Positions 35,720-43,225 of a stretch of DNA of 64,000 bases are shown here, piece after piece. A model generated the notes under the pieces. It worked only from the letters and a program-made list of their open reading frames with translations, searched no databases and had not been told where the DNA came from. The number at the start of each line of letters is the position of its first letter. Position 1 is the first letter of the stretch. Both the position numbers and the translations under genes were made by a program. This DNA is from CAWDVH01 sp963805705 (GTDB lineage: Bacteria > Actinomycetota > Actinomycetes > Streptosporangiales > Streptosporangiaceae), in NCBI GenBank assembly GCA_963805705.1, contig CAWDVH010000001.1:186001-250000 (forward strand). The letters run 5' to 3'.

Positions 35720-36697
35720 GTGGTTCGTTTCTTGCTCTTTCTGCTGGGCACGCTCACGGTTCATGGGCAGGCCCGGCCGGAAGCGGCCTGGCACCGGGCT
35801 GACGATGCAGCCGGCAGGACATATCCAGAGGGCTTTCCCGCTATCGCTGCCCCTGAGCATCCAGGGCCGCGGGCGCGGGATTCCGGGCCGCGTCGGCGCC
35901 GCATCCCGGCCTGGCTCAAGTGGGCGGCGTTCCTGGCTGCGGTGGGCCTCATCTTCCGCAGGACGATTGCGGCTCTGGTGCTGATGGCGCTGTCGGCCGC
36001 CCTGCATCTGGTGGGGGTCACTATCCATCTGCCGAGCGTGAAGCTGGCCTGGCCGTGGCAGACGGTCAGCGCGGGTACGACCACCAATGCCGATCTGGGT
36101 CCGTGGGTGCTGCAGAAGATTGAGGGAATCTCCAGGCCAGCGCTCGGCAAGGCGAACTTCAGCTTCCTGTTCACCCATAAGGTGTCCAAGAGCATCGGTC
36201 CGTGGCCGTGCTGGTACGCCAGCACGTTCTACGCCGTGGGCCACGCCTCCGCCACTGTCGATCTCAATCCGGGTCCCGGGTGGTGGGCGCCGGCGTCGGG
36301 CCACTACCGGCTGCAGGTACTGAGCCGTCCCCGCGACGGCAAGCCCGGTCACGTGACGGTGGCCATGGTCCTGCCGCACCCGATGCTCCCGCAGTCTGTC
36401 CACGACATCACGATCGACAATGTTCCGTCACGGCCGATCGACAGTCAGCACAGCTGGACGTATCCCGGATTCGGCTGCGGCGTGCTGCTGCGTCCGCAGT
36501 TTACGGAGTCAGTCCTCTATTCTCAGGCCCAGCACATCGGCTTCTACAGGGCCACTCGGGTGGCGCAGATTACGCGCCCCCTGATAAGGACGGCGGAGAC
36601 CGAGGCCGGGCAGACTATTCGCGATAGCTTCATTCAGCCGACGGTTAATTCGTTTGGCTACACTCTGGACCGGTTTACCATTCACTGGGCCGCTTGA
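35720..36697 (+). CDS. Membrane protein of unknown function, third gene of the wall cassette
   Basis: A 325-residue protein: a hydrophobic start (VRFLLFLLGTLTV), a basic Pro-rich cytosolic stretch (PRARDSGPRRRRIP), two adjacent hydrophobic segments at about 65-100 and then 220 extracytoplasmic residues with Trp, Cys and Pro-rich beta-like sequence (GPWPCWYASTFYAVG, GPGWWAPASGHYRL) including two Cys that could pair. I recognise no family. GTG 35720 follows GAAGG. The 36-base gap from the hydrolase gene suggests co-transcription and a partner or anchoring role. Confidence 0.65.
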   Translation: MVRFLLFLLGTLTVHGQARPEAAWHRADDAAGRTYPEGFPAIAAPEHPGPRARDSGPRRRRIPAWLKWAAFLAAVGLIFRRTIAALVLMALSAALHLVGVTIHLPSVKLAWPWQTVSAGTTTNADLGPWVLQKIEGISRPALGKANFSFLFTHKVSKSIGPWPCWYASTFYAVGHASATVDLNPGPGWWAPASGHYRLQVLSRPRDGKPGHVTVAMVLPHPMLPQSVHDITIDNVPSRPIDSQHSWTYPGFGCGVLLRPQFTESVLYSQAQHIGFYRATRVAQITRPLIRTAETEAGQTIRDSFIQPTVNSFGYTLDRFTIHWAA

Positions 36698-36908
36698 CTG
36701 GACAGATGCGACGCTGTGACCTGCACGTTCTCGGTTCGCGGGGGCTGAAATTGTGCACTAATCCTGGTAAAGACCGCGGCGGGCGCGGCGGCCATGCAGA
36801 TCGTCTGATTGTCCCACCGGGTCCCGGCGGTGCTGGTGTGTGGGGCATTGAGCCGGTCGGCAGGGCCGATGCGGACAAGTCGACGGTGGTTATGGCACAG
36901 TCCTGATT

Positions 36909-37829
36909 GTGCCGTTGGACGATCTGCCGGACTGGTTGCCGGCCTGGTGTCTGGACCATCTGGGTGGCGAACCCTGCGACGTGCTGTTCCAGCAGCACCA
37001 GGTCTCCATGGTGTTCGGTCTGCGGTTGGCCGGTGGCAGGGACGTCGTGGTCAAGGCGCGCGCCGATGACGGCCGGGCCGCGTCCTGTGTCGCCGCGCAG
37101 GCCCGGCTGGCTGAGCGCGGGTTTCCGTGTGCCCGGCCGCTCACGCCGGTGGCCGGTGTCGGCTCGCTGGCTGTGCACGCCGAAGAGCTCCGGCCCGGCG
37201 GCGAGATGCTGCACGGGAACTCGCCGGACGTGGCCGCGTGCTGCGCAGGGGTGTTCGCCCGGCTGATGGCCGAACTGGCCGACGTGACCGTCGCGCCGCC
37301 GCTGCCGAATCCGCCGTGGGTGCGCTGGGACCACACCGATTCCGGGGTGTGGCCGGCGATCGGCTTCCTCGATAACCGGGACCAGAGCGTCGTGCCCGTG
37401 TACGTCGTTGACACGGCCGAGCGGGCTCAGCGGCGGATAGTGGCCGCCGGCCTGCCGTGCGTACTGGGCCACGCCGACTTCGAGGCGCAGAACCTCCGGT
37501 GGCACGGCCGGGAGGTGTGGGTGGTGCACGACTGGGACAGCCTGGCGTGGCAGCCGGAGGCGGCGCTGGCCGGAGCGGCGAGTGGGTCTTTTGCCAGTGA
37601 CGGGACGCCCACGCTGGCGCCGATCGAAAGCTCCGAAGCGTTCCTGGTGGCTTACCAGGACATTCGCGGGCGCCTGTTCACCGCCGTGGAGCAGGAGATC
37701 GGGTGGGCGGCCAGCGTGTGGATGGCAGCGTACAACGCCCGAGAGATGGCACTGTGCGGCTACAGCACGGCAGGCGGCGATGCGCTCCGGGAACAGGCAG
37801 CCGAACGCCTGCGCCGGGCCAAGGCCTAG
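36909..37829 (+). CDS. Aminoglycoside-phosphotransferase-fold protein (APH)
   Basis: A 306-residue kinase-like protein. The ATP-lobe strands and Lys are seen in MVFGLRLAGGRDVVVKARAD. The catalytic loop is LGHADFEAQNLRW, with Asp190 and Asn195, and the metal Asp lies in VVHDWDSLAW. Substrates of this family range from aminoglycosides to homoserine and choline; none is indicated here. GTG 36909. The last codons (ERLRRAKA) lie inside the first copy of a 47-base tandem repeat that continues beyond the stop, so the C-terminus may have arisen by duplication. Confidence 0.85.
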   Translation: MPLDDLPDWLPAWCLDHLGGEPCDVLFQQHQVSMVFGLRLAGGRDVVVKARADDGRAASCVAAQARLAERGFPCARPLTPVAGVGSLAVHAEELRPGGEMLHGNSPDVAACCAGVFARLMAELADVTVAPPLPNPPWVRWDHTDSGVWPAIGFLDNRDQSVVPVYVVDTAERAQRRIVAAGLPCVLGHADFEAQNLRWHGREVWVVHDWDSLAWQPEAALAGAASGSFASDGTPTLAPIESSEAFLVAYQDIRGRLFTAVEQEIGWAASVWMAAYNAREMALCGYSTAGGDALREQAAERLRRAKA

Positions 37830-37909
37830 CACCAGCCCGCGAGTCCAGCGAACGCCTGCGCCGGGCCAAGGCCTAGCACCAGCCTGCGAGTCCAGCGAAC
37901 GCCTGCGCC
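37802..37909 (+). repeat. 47-base tandem direct repeat, 2.3 copies
   Basis: A 47-base unit starting CGAACGCCTGCGCCGGGCC occurs at 37802-37848 and 37849-37895 with one C/T difference, followed by a 14-base partial copy. The first unit contains the last codons and stop of the phosphotransferase gene; the second recreates the same codons and stop outside any gene. Confidence 0.9.
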
Positions 37910-38055
37910 GCCTCCGGGTATGCCCTGGCCGGGGCCGCGTAAATCAGGGTCAACTCGGGGGCTTACCCGATACCCGGGGACCGGGTCGCGGTACCAGGCT
38001 GGAGCCATGAACAGCACGCCGGCCTGAGCGCGCTGGCCGAGGAGGTCACATCCCC

Positions 38056-39267
38056 ATGCTGGAGCCCCAGAGCGTGGCGCTCTTCGTCCTGCTGGTGGCG
38101 GCGTTCGCTGCCGTGATGTGGTGGATGCTCAGCACGGGCCGGGCGGTTCTTCGCGTCCTGGCCGCCGGGCTGGCGTTCACGCTCGCGATGATCTTCGGGG
38201 TGATGGCCGTCAACAGGTACTACGACTATTACGAGACCTGGGGCGCGGCGGTCGGGGACCTGACCAGCCAGGGCATCAATTCCGCGGCCCTGGCGCCCGG
38301 CAGCGGCCTGTTCTCCGCCGCACGGCTCGGCCCGGATGGCGGCGGGATATTCCGCGGGCTGGCGCAGCAGGAGGGGTACACCCTGCGCCTGGCCGTGACC
38401 GGTCATCGCAGCCATATCACCAGGGCGGTGTATGTCTACCTGCCGCCGCAGTACTTCCGGCCGGCGTACCGGGGATACCGGTTTCCCGTGATCGAGCTCA
38501 TCCACGGGCAGCCGGGCGAGCCACAAGACTGGATAGACGTCGTGGGCGTGGCCGTTACCCTCGATCGCCGGGTAGCTGAGCGGCTCGCACGGCCGGCCGT
38601 CCTGGTCATGCCCGACGCCAACGGCGGCGAGGATGTCTCGCTGCAGTGCCTCAACCAGGCGGGCGGTCCGCAGGACCTGACCTACCTGGCGCAGGATGTG
38701 CCTGCGTACATCGCGCACATCCTGCGAGTGCAGCCGCCGGGTCCGGCCTGGGGCGTAGCCGGTTATTCCGAAGGCGGCTTCTGCGCCGCCAATATGGCCT
38801 TGCGCTTCCCTGGCCGGTACGGCTTTGCCGGTGTACTCAGCGGCTACTTCAGCCCGTTCGACAACCAGCTGGCGCATCCGATCCGGCAGGTAAGCCCGTT
38901 CGGCCGGAGCCTGGCGCGGGAGCGGGACAACACCCCGGCGGACGAGGTCAGGCAACTGCCCGCCGGAGCGGCGATCCCCCGGTTCTGGCTGGGCGCCGGG
39001 ACCGACGACCGGGCCGACGTGGCCAGGGCCAGGTTCTTCTGGCAGGAGCTGGCGCTCCGGCAGGCAGATGTGCCGCTGATACTCACGCCCAGGAGCGGGC
39101 ACACCATGGCCACGTGGCGGGCCGAGGTCCCCCGGATGCTGACCTGGATGACCAGGGGCCTGGCCAGGGCGGACCGGCCGGCCCTGCGATCCGGACGGCC
39201 GCCCGGCGCAGACTCGGGCCGGACGTGGCTCGCGCGGGCTTTGCGCACTCAGCCCGTGACCCCATGA
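38056..39267 (+). CDS. Membrane-anchored alpha/beta-hydrolase esterase
   Basis: A 403-residue protein. Two hydrophobic N-terminal segments (VALFVLLVAAFAAVMWWML and LAAGLAFTLAMIFGVMAV) are followed by an esterase-D/mycolyltransferase-like domain: AVYVYLPPQYF, FPVIELIHGQPGEPQDW, the nucleophile elbow AGYSEGGFCAAN, and a late His in SGHTMATWRAEVP. It likely sits outside the membrane and acts on an acyl ester or acyl carrier; true substrate unknown. ATG 38056, with GGAGG 11 bases upstream. The 3' end overlaps the convergent small gene by 19 bases. Confidence 0.88.
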   Translation: MLEPQSVALFVLLVAAFAAVMWWMLSTGRAVLRVLAAGLAFTLAMIFGVMAVNRYYDYYETWGAAVGDLTSQGINSAALAPGSGLFSAARLGPDGGGIFRGLAQQEGYTLRLAVTGHRSHITRAVYVYLPPQYFRPAYRGYRFPVIELIHGQPGEPQDWIDVVGVAVTLDRRVAERLARPAVLVMPDANGGEDVSLQCLNQAGGPQDLTYLAQDVPAYIAHILRVQPPGPAWGVAGYSEGGFCAANMALRFPGRYGFAGVLSGYFSPFDNQLAHPIRQVSPFGRSLARERDNTPADEVRQLPAGAAIPRFWLGAGTDDRADVARARFFWQELALRQADVPLILTPRSGHTMATWRAEVPRMLTWMTRGLARADRPALRSGRPPGADSGRTWLARALRTQPVTP

Positions 39268-39467
39268 CGGCTGCGCCGGATGCCCGCCTGGTCATGGACG
39301 GGAGCCTGCGCGCGGGCTGGTGGCATGCGGTTAGAGCGCCAGACGGATTCCCAGGCCAGTACCTGCTCATCGTGCAGGTCCCGCAGGGCACGGAGCGAGC
39401 GGCTCAGTGCGTGCCGCACTGGCGAGCCGGAGCCGGTCCGGCTCGGGCGCTGGCTGGCTGTCATCAT
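39249..39467 (-). CDS. Small hypothetical protein, actinobacterial type
   Basis: A 72-residue protein starting MMTASQRP, with a core HALSRSLRALRDLHDEQVLAWE that resembles a recurrent family of small uncharacterised actinobacterial proteins with an L-H-D-E-Q-V helix. ATG 39467 (a second ATG follows immediately) has GAGGTG 4-9 bases upstream. A much longer in-frame extension to 39734 is arginine-rich and not credible. Convergent with the esterase gene. Function unknown. Confidence 0.5.
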   Translation of the reverse strand: MMTASQRPSRTGSGSPVRHALSRSLRALRDLHDEQVLAWESVWRSNRMPPARAQAPVHDQAGIRRSRHGVTG

Positions 39468-39760
39468 GATCACCTCGATGTGAGCTGTGGCCTGCGTCTC
39501 AGGCCATGCCTCATGGATAGGCCGGCGGCGAGGACCTGCCGTGTGGCGGCGATGGAGGCCGGATGGAGTCATCGCCGGGGTGCCGCCCTGACCGGTGACC
39601 GTGCCGCCTGGGACGCCCGGGCGGCTGCCGTCTTCATCGCGGCTCCATGCCCAGCCCACCCGGGCTGCACTGGTGCCGGGTTCCCTCGCCGTAAGCGATA
39701 CCGGCCGCCGCACGTCCCCGAAAGGCAGCCGCACATGACCGAAAGGCAGGCCAAGCGATC

Positions 39761-40168
39761 ATGGTGTCAGCAGAACTCGCGGCGCACGTTGCCGAGCGTC
39801 CTTCCGCCTGCCCGCCCGGTGATCTCCCGCGGTGGCGTGACCGGCTCGAGCAGATATGGCGGCTGCAGGTCGAGGAGATCATCGAGCTGTCGCTGGCCTA
39901 TCATGAGGCCGCCTCGGTGCCCGTCGCGGGCCGCCCCGACCCGGCCAGCCTGGCCGCCCGCCGGCTGCGGCGGATCCTGACCCGCGCCGCGTTCGCCCAT
40001 CACGCGCTCGCCGAGATCGAGGCCGCCCTGGGCCGGATCGACGCCGGCAGCTACGGCATCTGCGGGCACTGCCGCCTGCCCGTTCCGGCCGACGTGCTGC
40101 ATGCCTGCCCCCAGGCTCGTTACTGCCCGGACTGCCGCCCGCTGAGCGGCTGCTCACCGCAGCCGTGA
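39761..40168 (+). CDS. DksA/TraR-family C4 zinc-finger protein
   Basis: A 135-residue protein. A helical hairpin of about 95 residues (DRLEQIWRLQVEEIIELSLAYHE; RRILTRAAFAHHALAEIEAALGRIDAGSYGICG) leads into a four-cysteine zinc finger: C-G-H-C ... C-P-Q-A ... C-P-D-C, as in DksA/TraR proteins. DksA proteins insert a coiled coil into the RNA polymerase secondary channel; actinobacterial members of this size are often stress-linked. ATG 39761. The 293 bases upstream, behind the small minus-strand gene, hold no gene I can support. Confidence 0.85.
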   Translation: MVSAELAAHVAERPSACPPGDLPRWRDRLEQIWRLQVEEIIELSLAYHEAASVPVAGRPDPASLAARRLRRILTRAAFAHHALAEIEAALGRIDAGSYGICGHCRLPVPADVLHACPQARYCPDCRPLSGCSPQP

Positions 40169-40295
40169 CCGGAGCGGGCCCGGCACCGCAGCCACGCTGG
40201 CGGCGGCGCCGGAGTCCGGGCCGCACCGGCGCGCGTGGAATCATCTCACCAAGGGCTGGCCGCGATCCCTGAGGACCTGCGGCCGCGGAGGGCCT

Positions 40296-41021
<726 letters not shown>

Positions 41022-41159
41022 GCCGGCGGGTCCGGGCCGGTCAGGCTGCCGCGTCGTGGACGACGTTCTCCACCAGGCCGCCACAACGGCTGCACATCAG
41101 TCCCGCCGGCGGGAGGTCAGATGGAGCTGACATCCCGGCACACCGAAGGAGGGACCGCC

Positions 41160-41372
41160 GTGTCCGGTGACGACCTTATCGTGATAGCGCCATGGCTGGT
41201 CTTCGGAGCGGTCCTGGCGGTGATCGGCTGCCGCCTGCTGTGCTATCGCGGCATATGCCGCCCGCCCCCGCCTGGCCGGCCAGCCGGGCCCGGCCGCGCG
41301 GAGGAGAACTCCTCACGGCGGCCGGACCACCCGCCTGAGGCTCAGCCGACCGGCCGGGAAGCGACCCGGTGA
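41160..41372 (+). CDS. Small single-pass membrane protein between regulator and kinase
   Basis: A 70-residue protein: one hydrophobic segment (DLIVIAPWLVFGAVLAVIGCRLLCYRG) and a polar Pro/Arg-rich tail. GTG 41160 has an excellent AAGGAGGGA site 5 bases upstream, better than ATG 41121. Its stop overlaps the GTG of the histidine kinase (GTGA), so the kinase is translated in its wake. It could be a sensing or modulating partner of the kinase; no family recognised. Confidence 0.65.
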   Translation: MSGDDLIVIAPWLVFGAVLAVIGCRLLCYRGICRPPPPGRPAGPGRAEENSSRRPDHPPEAQPTGREATR

Positions 41373-42751
41373 GTGCGCCCGACCAGCACAGACGCCGGAT
41401 CCCGACGGGCAGCCGCGGCCACGGGCCGGTCGGGCTGCGGCTGGCCCTGGCGTTCGTCACGGTGGCGGTACTGGCCGTCGTGCTGGTCGCCGGGCTGGTC
41501 GTGGCGTTCGCCGACAAGGACATCGCGGTGCTGGTGCAGCAGCGCCGCGACGACCTGACCCGGTCGCTGATCACTGATGCCGTCTCGACGTATAGCACCG
41601 GCCGGGCCGGCTGGTCGGACGCCGACCTGAGACCGGCCCTGGAAGTGGCCGCGAGCAGCGGCACGCAAGTCGCCGTGCTCGACGCCGATGGCCAGCAGGT
41701 GGCCTCCACGATCGCGGGCCCGGTCCGCGCAAATGAGGTCTCGCGCCACCCGATCAGGCTCAGCGGCCAGCGGATCGGCACGCTGCTGGTCCGGTTCACC
41801 GGCCGGGGACTTGTCGCCTCGGCGGACAACCTGCGCGCCTCGCTGGTCCGCGCGATCGTCGGCGCAGCCGGCCTGGCCGCGCTCCTGGCGCTGCTCGTGG
41901 CGCTCCTGGTCTCTCGGCGGATCACCAGGCCGGTCAGCCGGCTGATCGAGGCGGCCCGTGCGATGGGCGGCGGGGACCGGCGGGCTCGGGTAGGCACGGT
42001 CGACGGCGCTCCCGCGGAGTTGCAGGAACTCGCGGTCAGCTTCGACCAGATGGCCGACGCCCTCGGTACCCAGGAGCAACTGCGGCGGGACGTGGTCGCC
42101 GACGTCGCCCACGAACTGCGGACCCCGGTCGCGGTGCTGCAGGCCAATACCGAGGCGCTGCTCGACGGGATCGTTCCGCACACACCGGAGCAGACCGCTT
42201 CGCTGCATGAGGAAGTGCTGCGGCTGGCCCGGATGGTCGACGACCTGCAGATCCTGGCCGCCGCAGAGGCCGCCGCGGTTCGGCTCAGCCTGCAGCCCTG
42301 CGATCTGGCGGTGATCGCCGGGGCCGCAGCCGAGGACTGGGAGGCCGGCTTCGCCGCCGCCGGGGTGCGCTTCGAGCGCCGGCTCGAAGCGCTGCCGGTC
42401 GAGGCTGACCCTGGCCGGCTGCATCAGGTCATCGCTAACCTGCTGAGCAATGCACTGAAATTCACGCCTCCCGGCGGCCTGGTGCAGATGACCGTCACCG
42501 GCGCCGACGGGAACGCGCGGCTTGAGGTCGCCGACAGCGGGCCTGGCATCCGCCCCGAGGACCAGCCCCGCGTCTTCGAGCGGCTGTGGCGCAGCACCCA
42601 GGCCGGGCATACGCCCGGCAGCGGCATCGGGCTGGCCGTGGCCGCCGAGCTGGCCAGGGCCCAGCGGGGAACCATCGAGGTCAGCAGCGAGCCCGGTCAC
42701 GGGTCACGATTCACCCTGATCCTGCCCCTGGCGCACGGGACCGGAACGTAG
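41369..42751 (+). CDS. Sensor histidine kinase (HAMP-HisKA-HATPase)
   Basis: A 460-residue membrane kinase. TM1 (ALAFVTVAVLAVVLVAGLVVAF) and TM2 (IVGAAGLAALLALLVALLV) bracket an extracytoplasmic sensor of about 120 residues. A HAMP segment (RRITRPVSRLIEAARAMGGGDRRARV) follows, then the H box DVAHELRTPVAVLQANTEALL with His248, and the ATPase N box HQVIANLLSNALKFTPPGG, G1 EVADSGPGIRPED and G2 GSGIGLAVAAELARA. GTG start overlaps the small membrane gene. Cognate regulator is the OmpR-type gene at 40296. Confidence 0.93.
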   Translation: MSAPDQHRRRIPTGSRGHGPVGLRLALAFVTVAVLAVVLVAGLVVAFADKDIAVLVQQRRDDLTRSLITDAVSTYSTGRAGWSDADLRPALEVAASSGTQVAVLDADGQQVASTIAGPVRANEVSRHPIRLSGQRIGTLLVRFTGRGLVASADNLRASLVRAIVGAAGLAALLALLVALLVSRRITRPVSRLIEAARAMGGGDRRARVGTVDGAPAELQELAVSFDQMADALGTQEQLRRDVVADVAHELRTPVAVLQANTEALLDGIVPHTPEQTASLHEEVLRLARMVDDLQILAAAEAAAVRLSLQPCDLAVIAGAAAEDWEAGFAAAGVRFERRLEALPVEADPGRLHQVIANLLSNALKFTPPGGLVQMTVTGADGNARLEVADSGPGIRPEDQPRVFERLWRSTQAGHTPGSGIGLAVAAELARAQRGTIEVSSEPGHGSRFTLILPLAHGTGT

Positions 42752-42776
42752 CCAGGGCATCCGGCGGCCGGAAGGA

Positions 42777-43187
42777 TCAGCGCGCCTGCGCCTGACTCGC
42801 CCGCTCGTAGGCGGCCTGGTACTCCGCTTCGCCCACTTCTTCGAGCCAGGTCGTTTGGCCCATCGAGATCGCTGTATGGAGGACGAACGAATCAGGGCTG
42901 GCCCCATGCCAGTGCTCCTGCGCACCGGGGCTATAGACGACGTCGGAGGCCTCGATGAAATGGGCCTCGCCGTCTCGGCCGGCGACCAGGCCGCGGCCTT
43001 TCACGACGGTGAGAACCTGGCCATCGCCATGCGAGTGCCAGTAGGTCCGCCCGGACGGCGCGAAGAACACGTTCCCGATGACCAGCCCCGGCGCGCCGAG
43101 CACCGGGTCACCGAAGACCGTGCCGGTAAAGGTGTCTGACCGTGCTTGTGACGGCTGACCGGCCGCCCGTCCTCGCGCGATGTACAC
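42777..43187 (-). CDS. Cupin-domain protein
   Basis: A 136-residue cupin. Motif 1 is TYWHSHGDGQVLTVVKGRG and motif 2 DVVYSPGAQEHWHGASPDSF, giving three His and a Gln/Glu metal set as in cupins associated with carboxymuconolactone-decarboxylase-like proteins. Enzymatic role not assignable. ATG 43187 has a GGAGAG-type site upstream. It lies 38 bases after the tex gene on the same strand and is convergent with the kinase gene. Confidence 0.85.
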   Translation of the reverse strand: MYIARGRAAGQPSQARSDTFTGTVFGDPVLGAPGLVIGNVFFAPSGRTYWHSHGDGQVLTVVKGRGLVAGRDGEAHFIEASDVVYSPGAQEHWHGASPDSFVLHTAISMGQTTWLEEVGEAEYQAAYERASQAQAR

Positions 43188-43225
43188 GACGTGCTCACTC
43201 TCCTTCCGAACCTGACGTGGCGACT

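Noticed and set aside
30660..37909. Integrated conjugative or phage element (LexA box, hydrolase, direct repeats)
   Set aside because: No integrase, tRNA, attachment repeats, replication or transfer genes are visible, so mobility is not supported.
39249..39734. 161-residue version of the small minus-strand gene
   Set aside because: The first 89 residues are low-complexity and the ribosome site supports the start at 39467.
41041..41097. 18-codon minus-strand frame starting MCSRCGGLVEN, with a C-x-x-C
   Set aside because: Too short to judge and lacks a clear ribosome site; could be a remnant of a zinc-ribbon gene but nothing else supports it.
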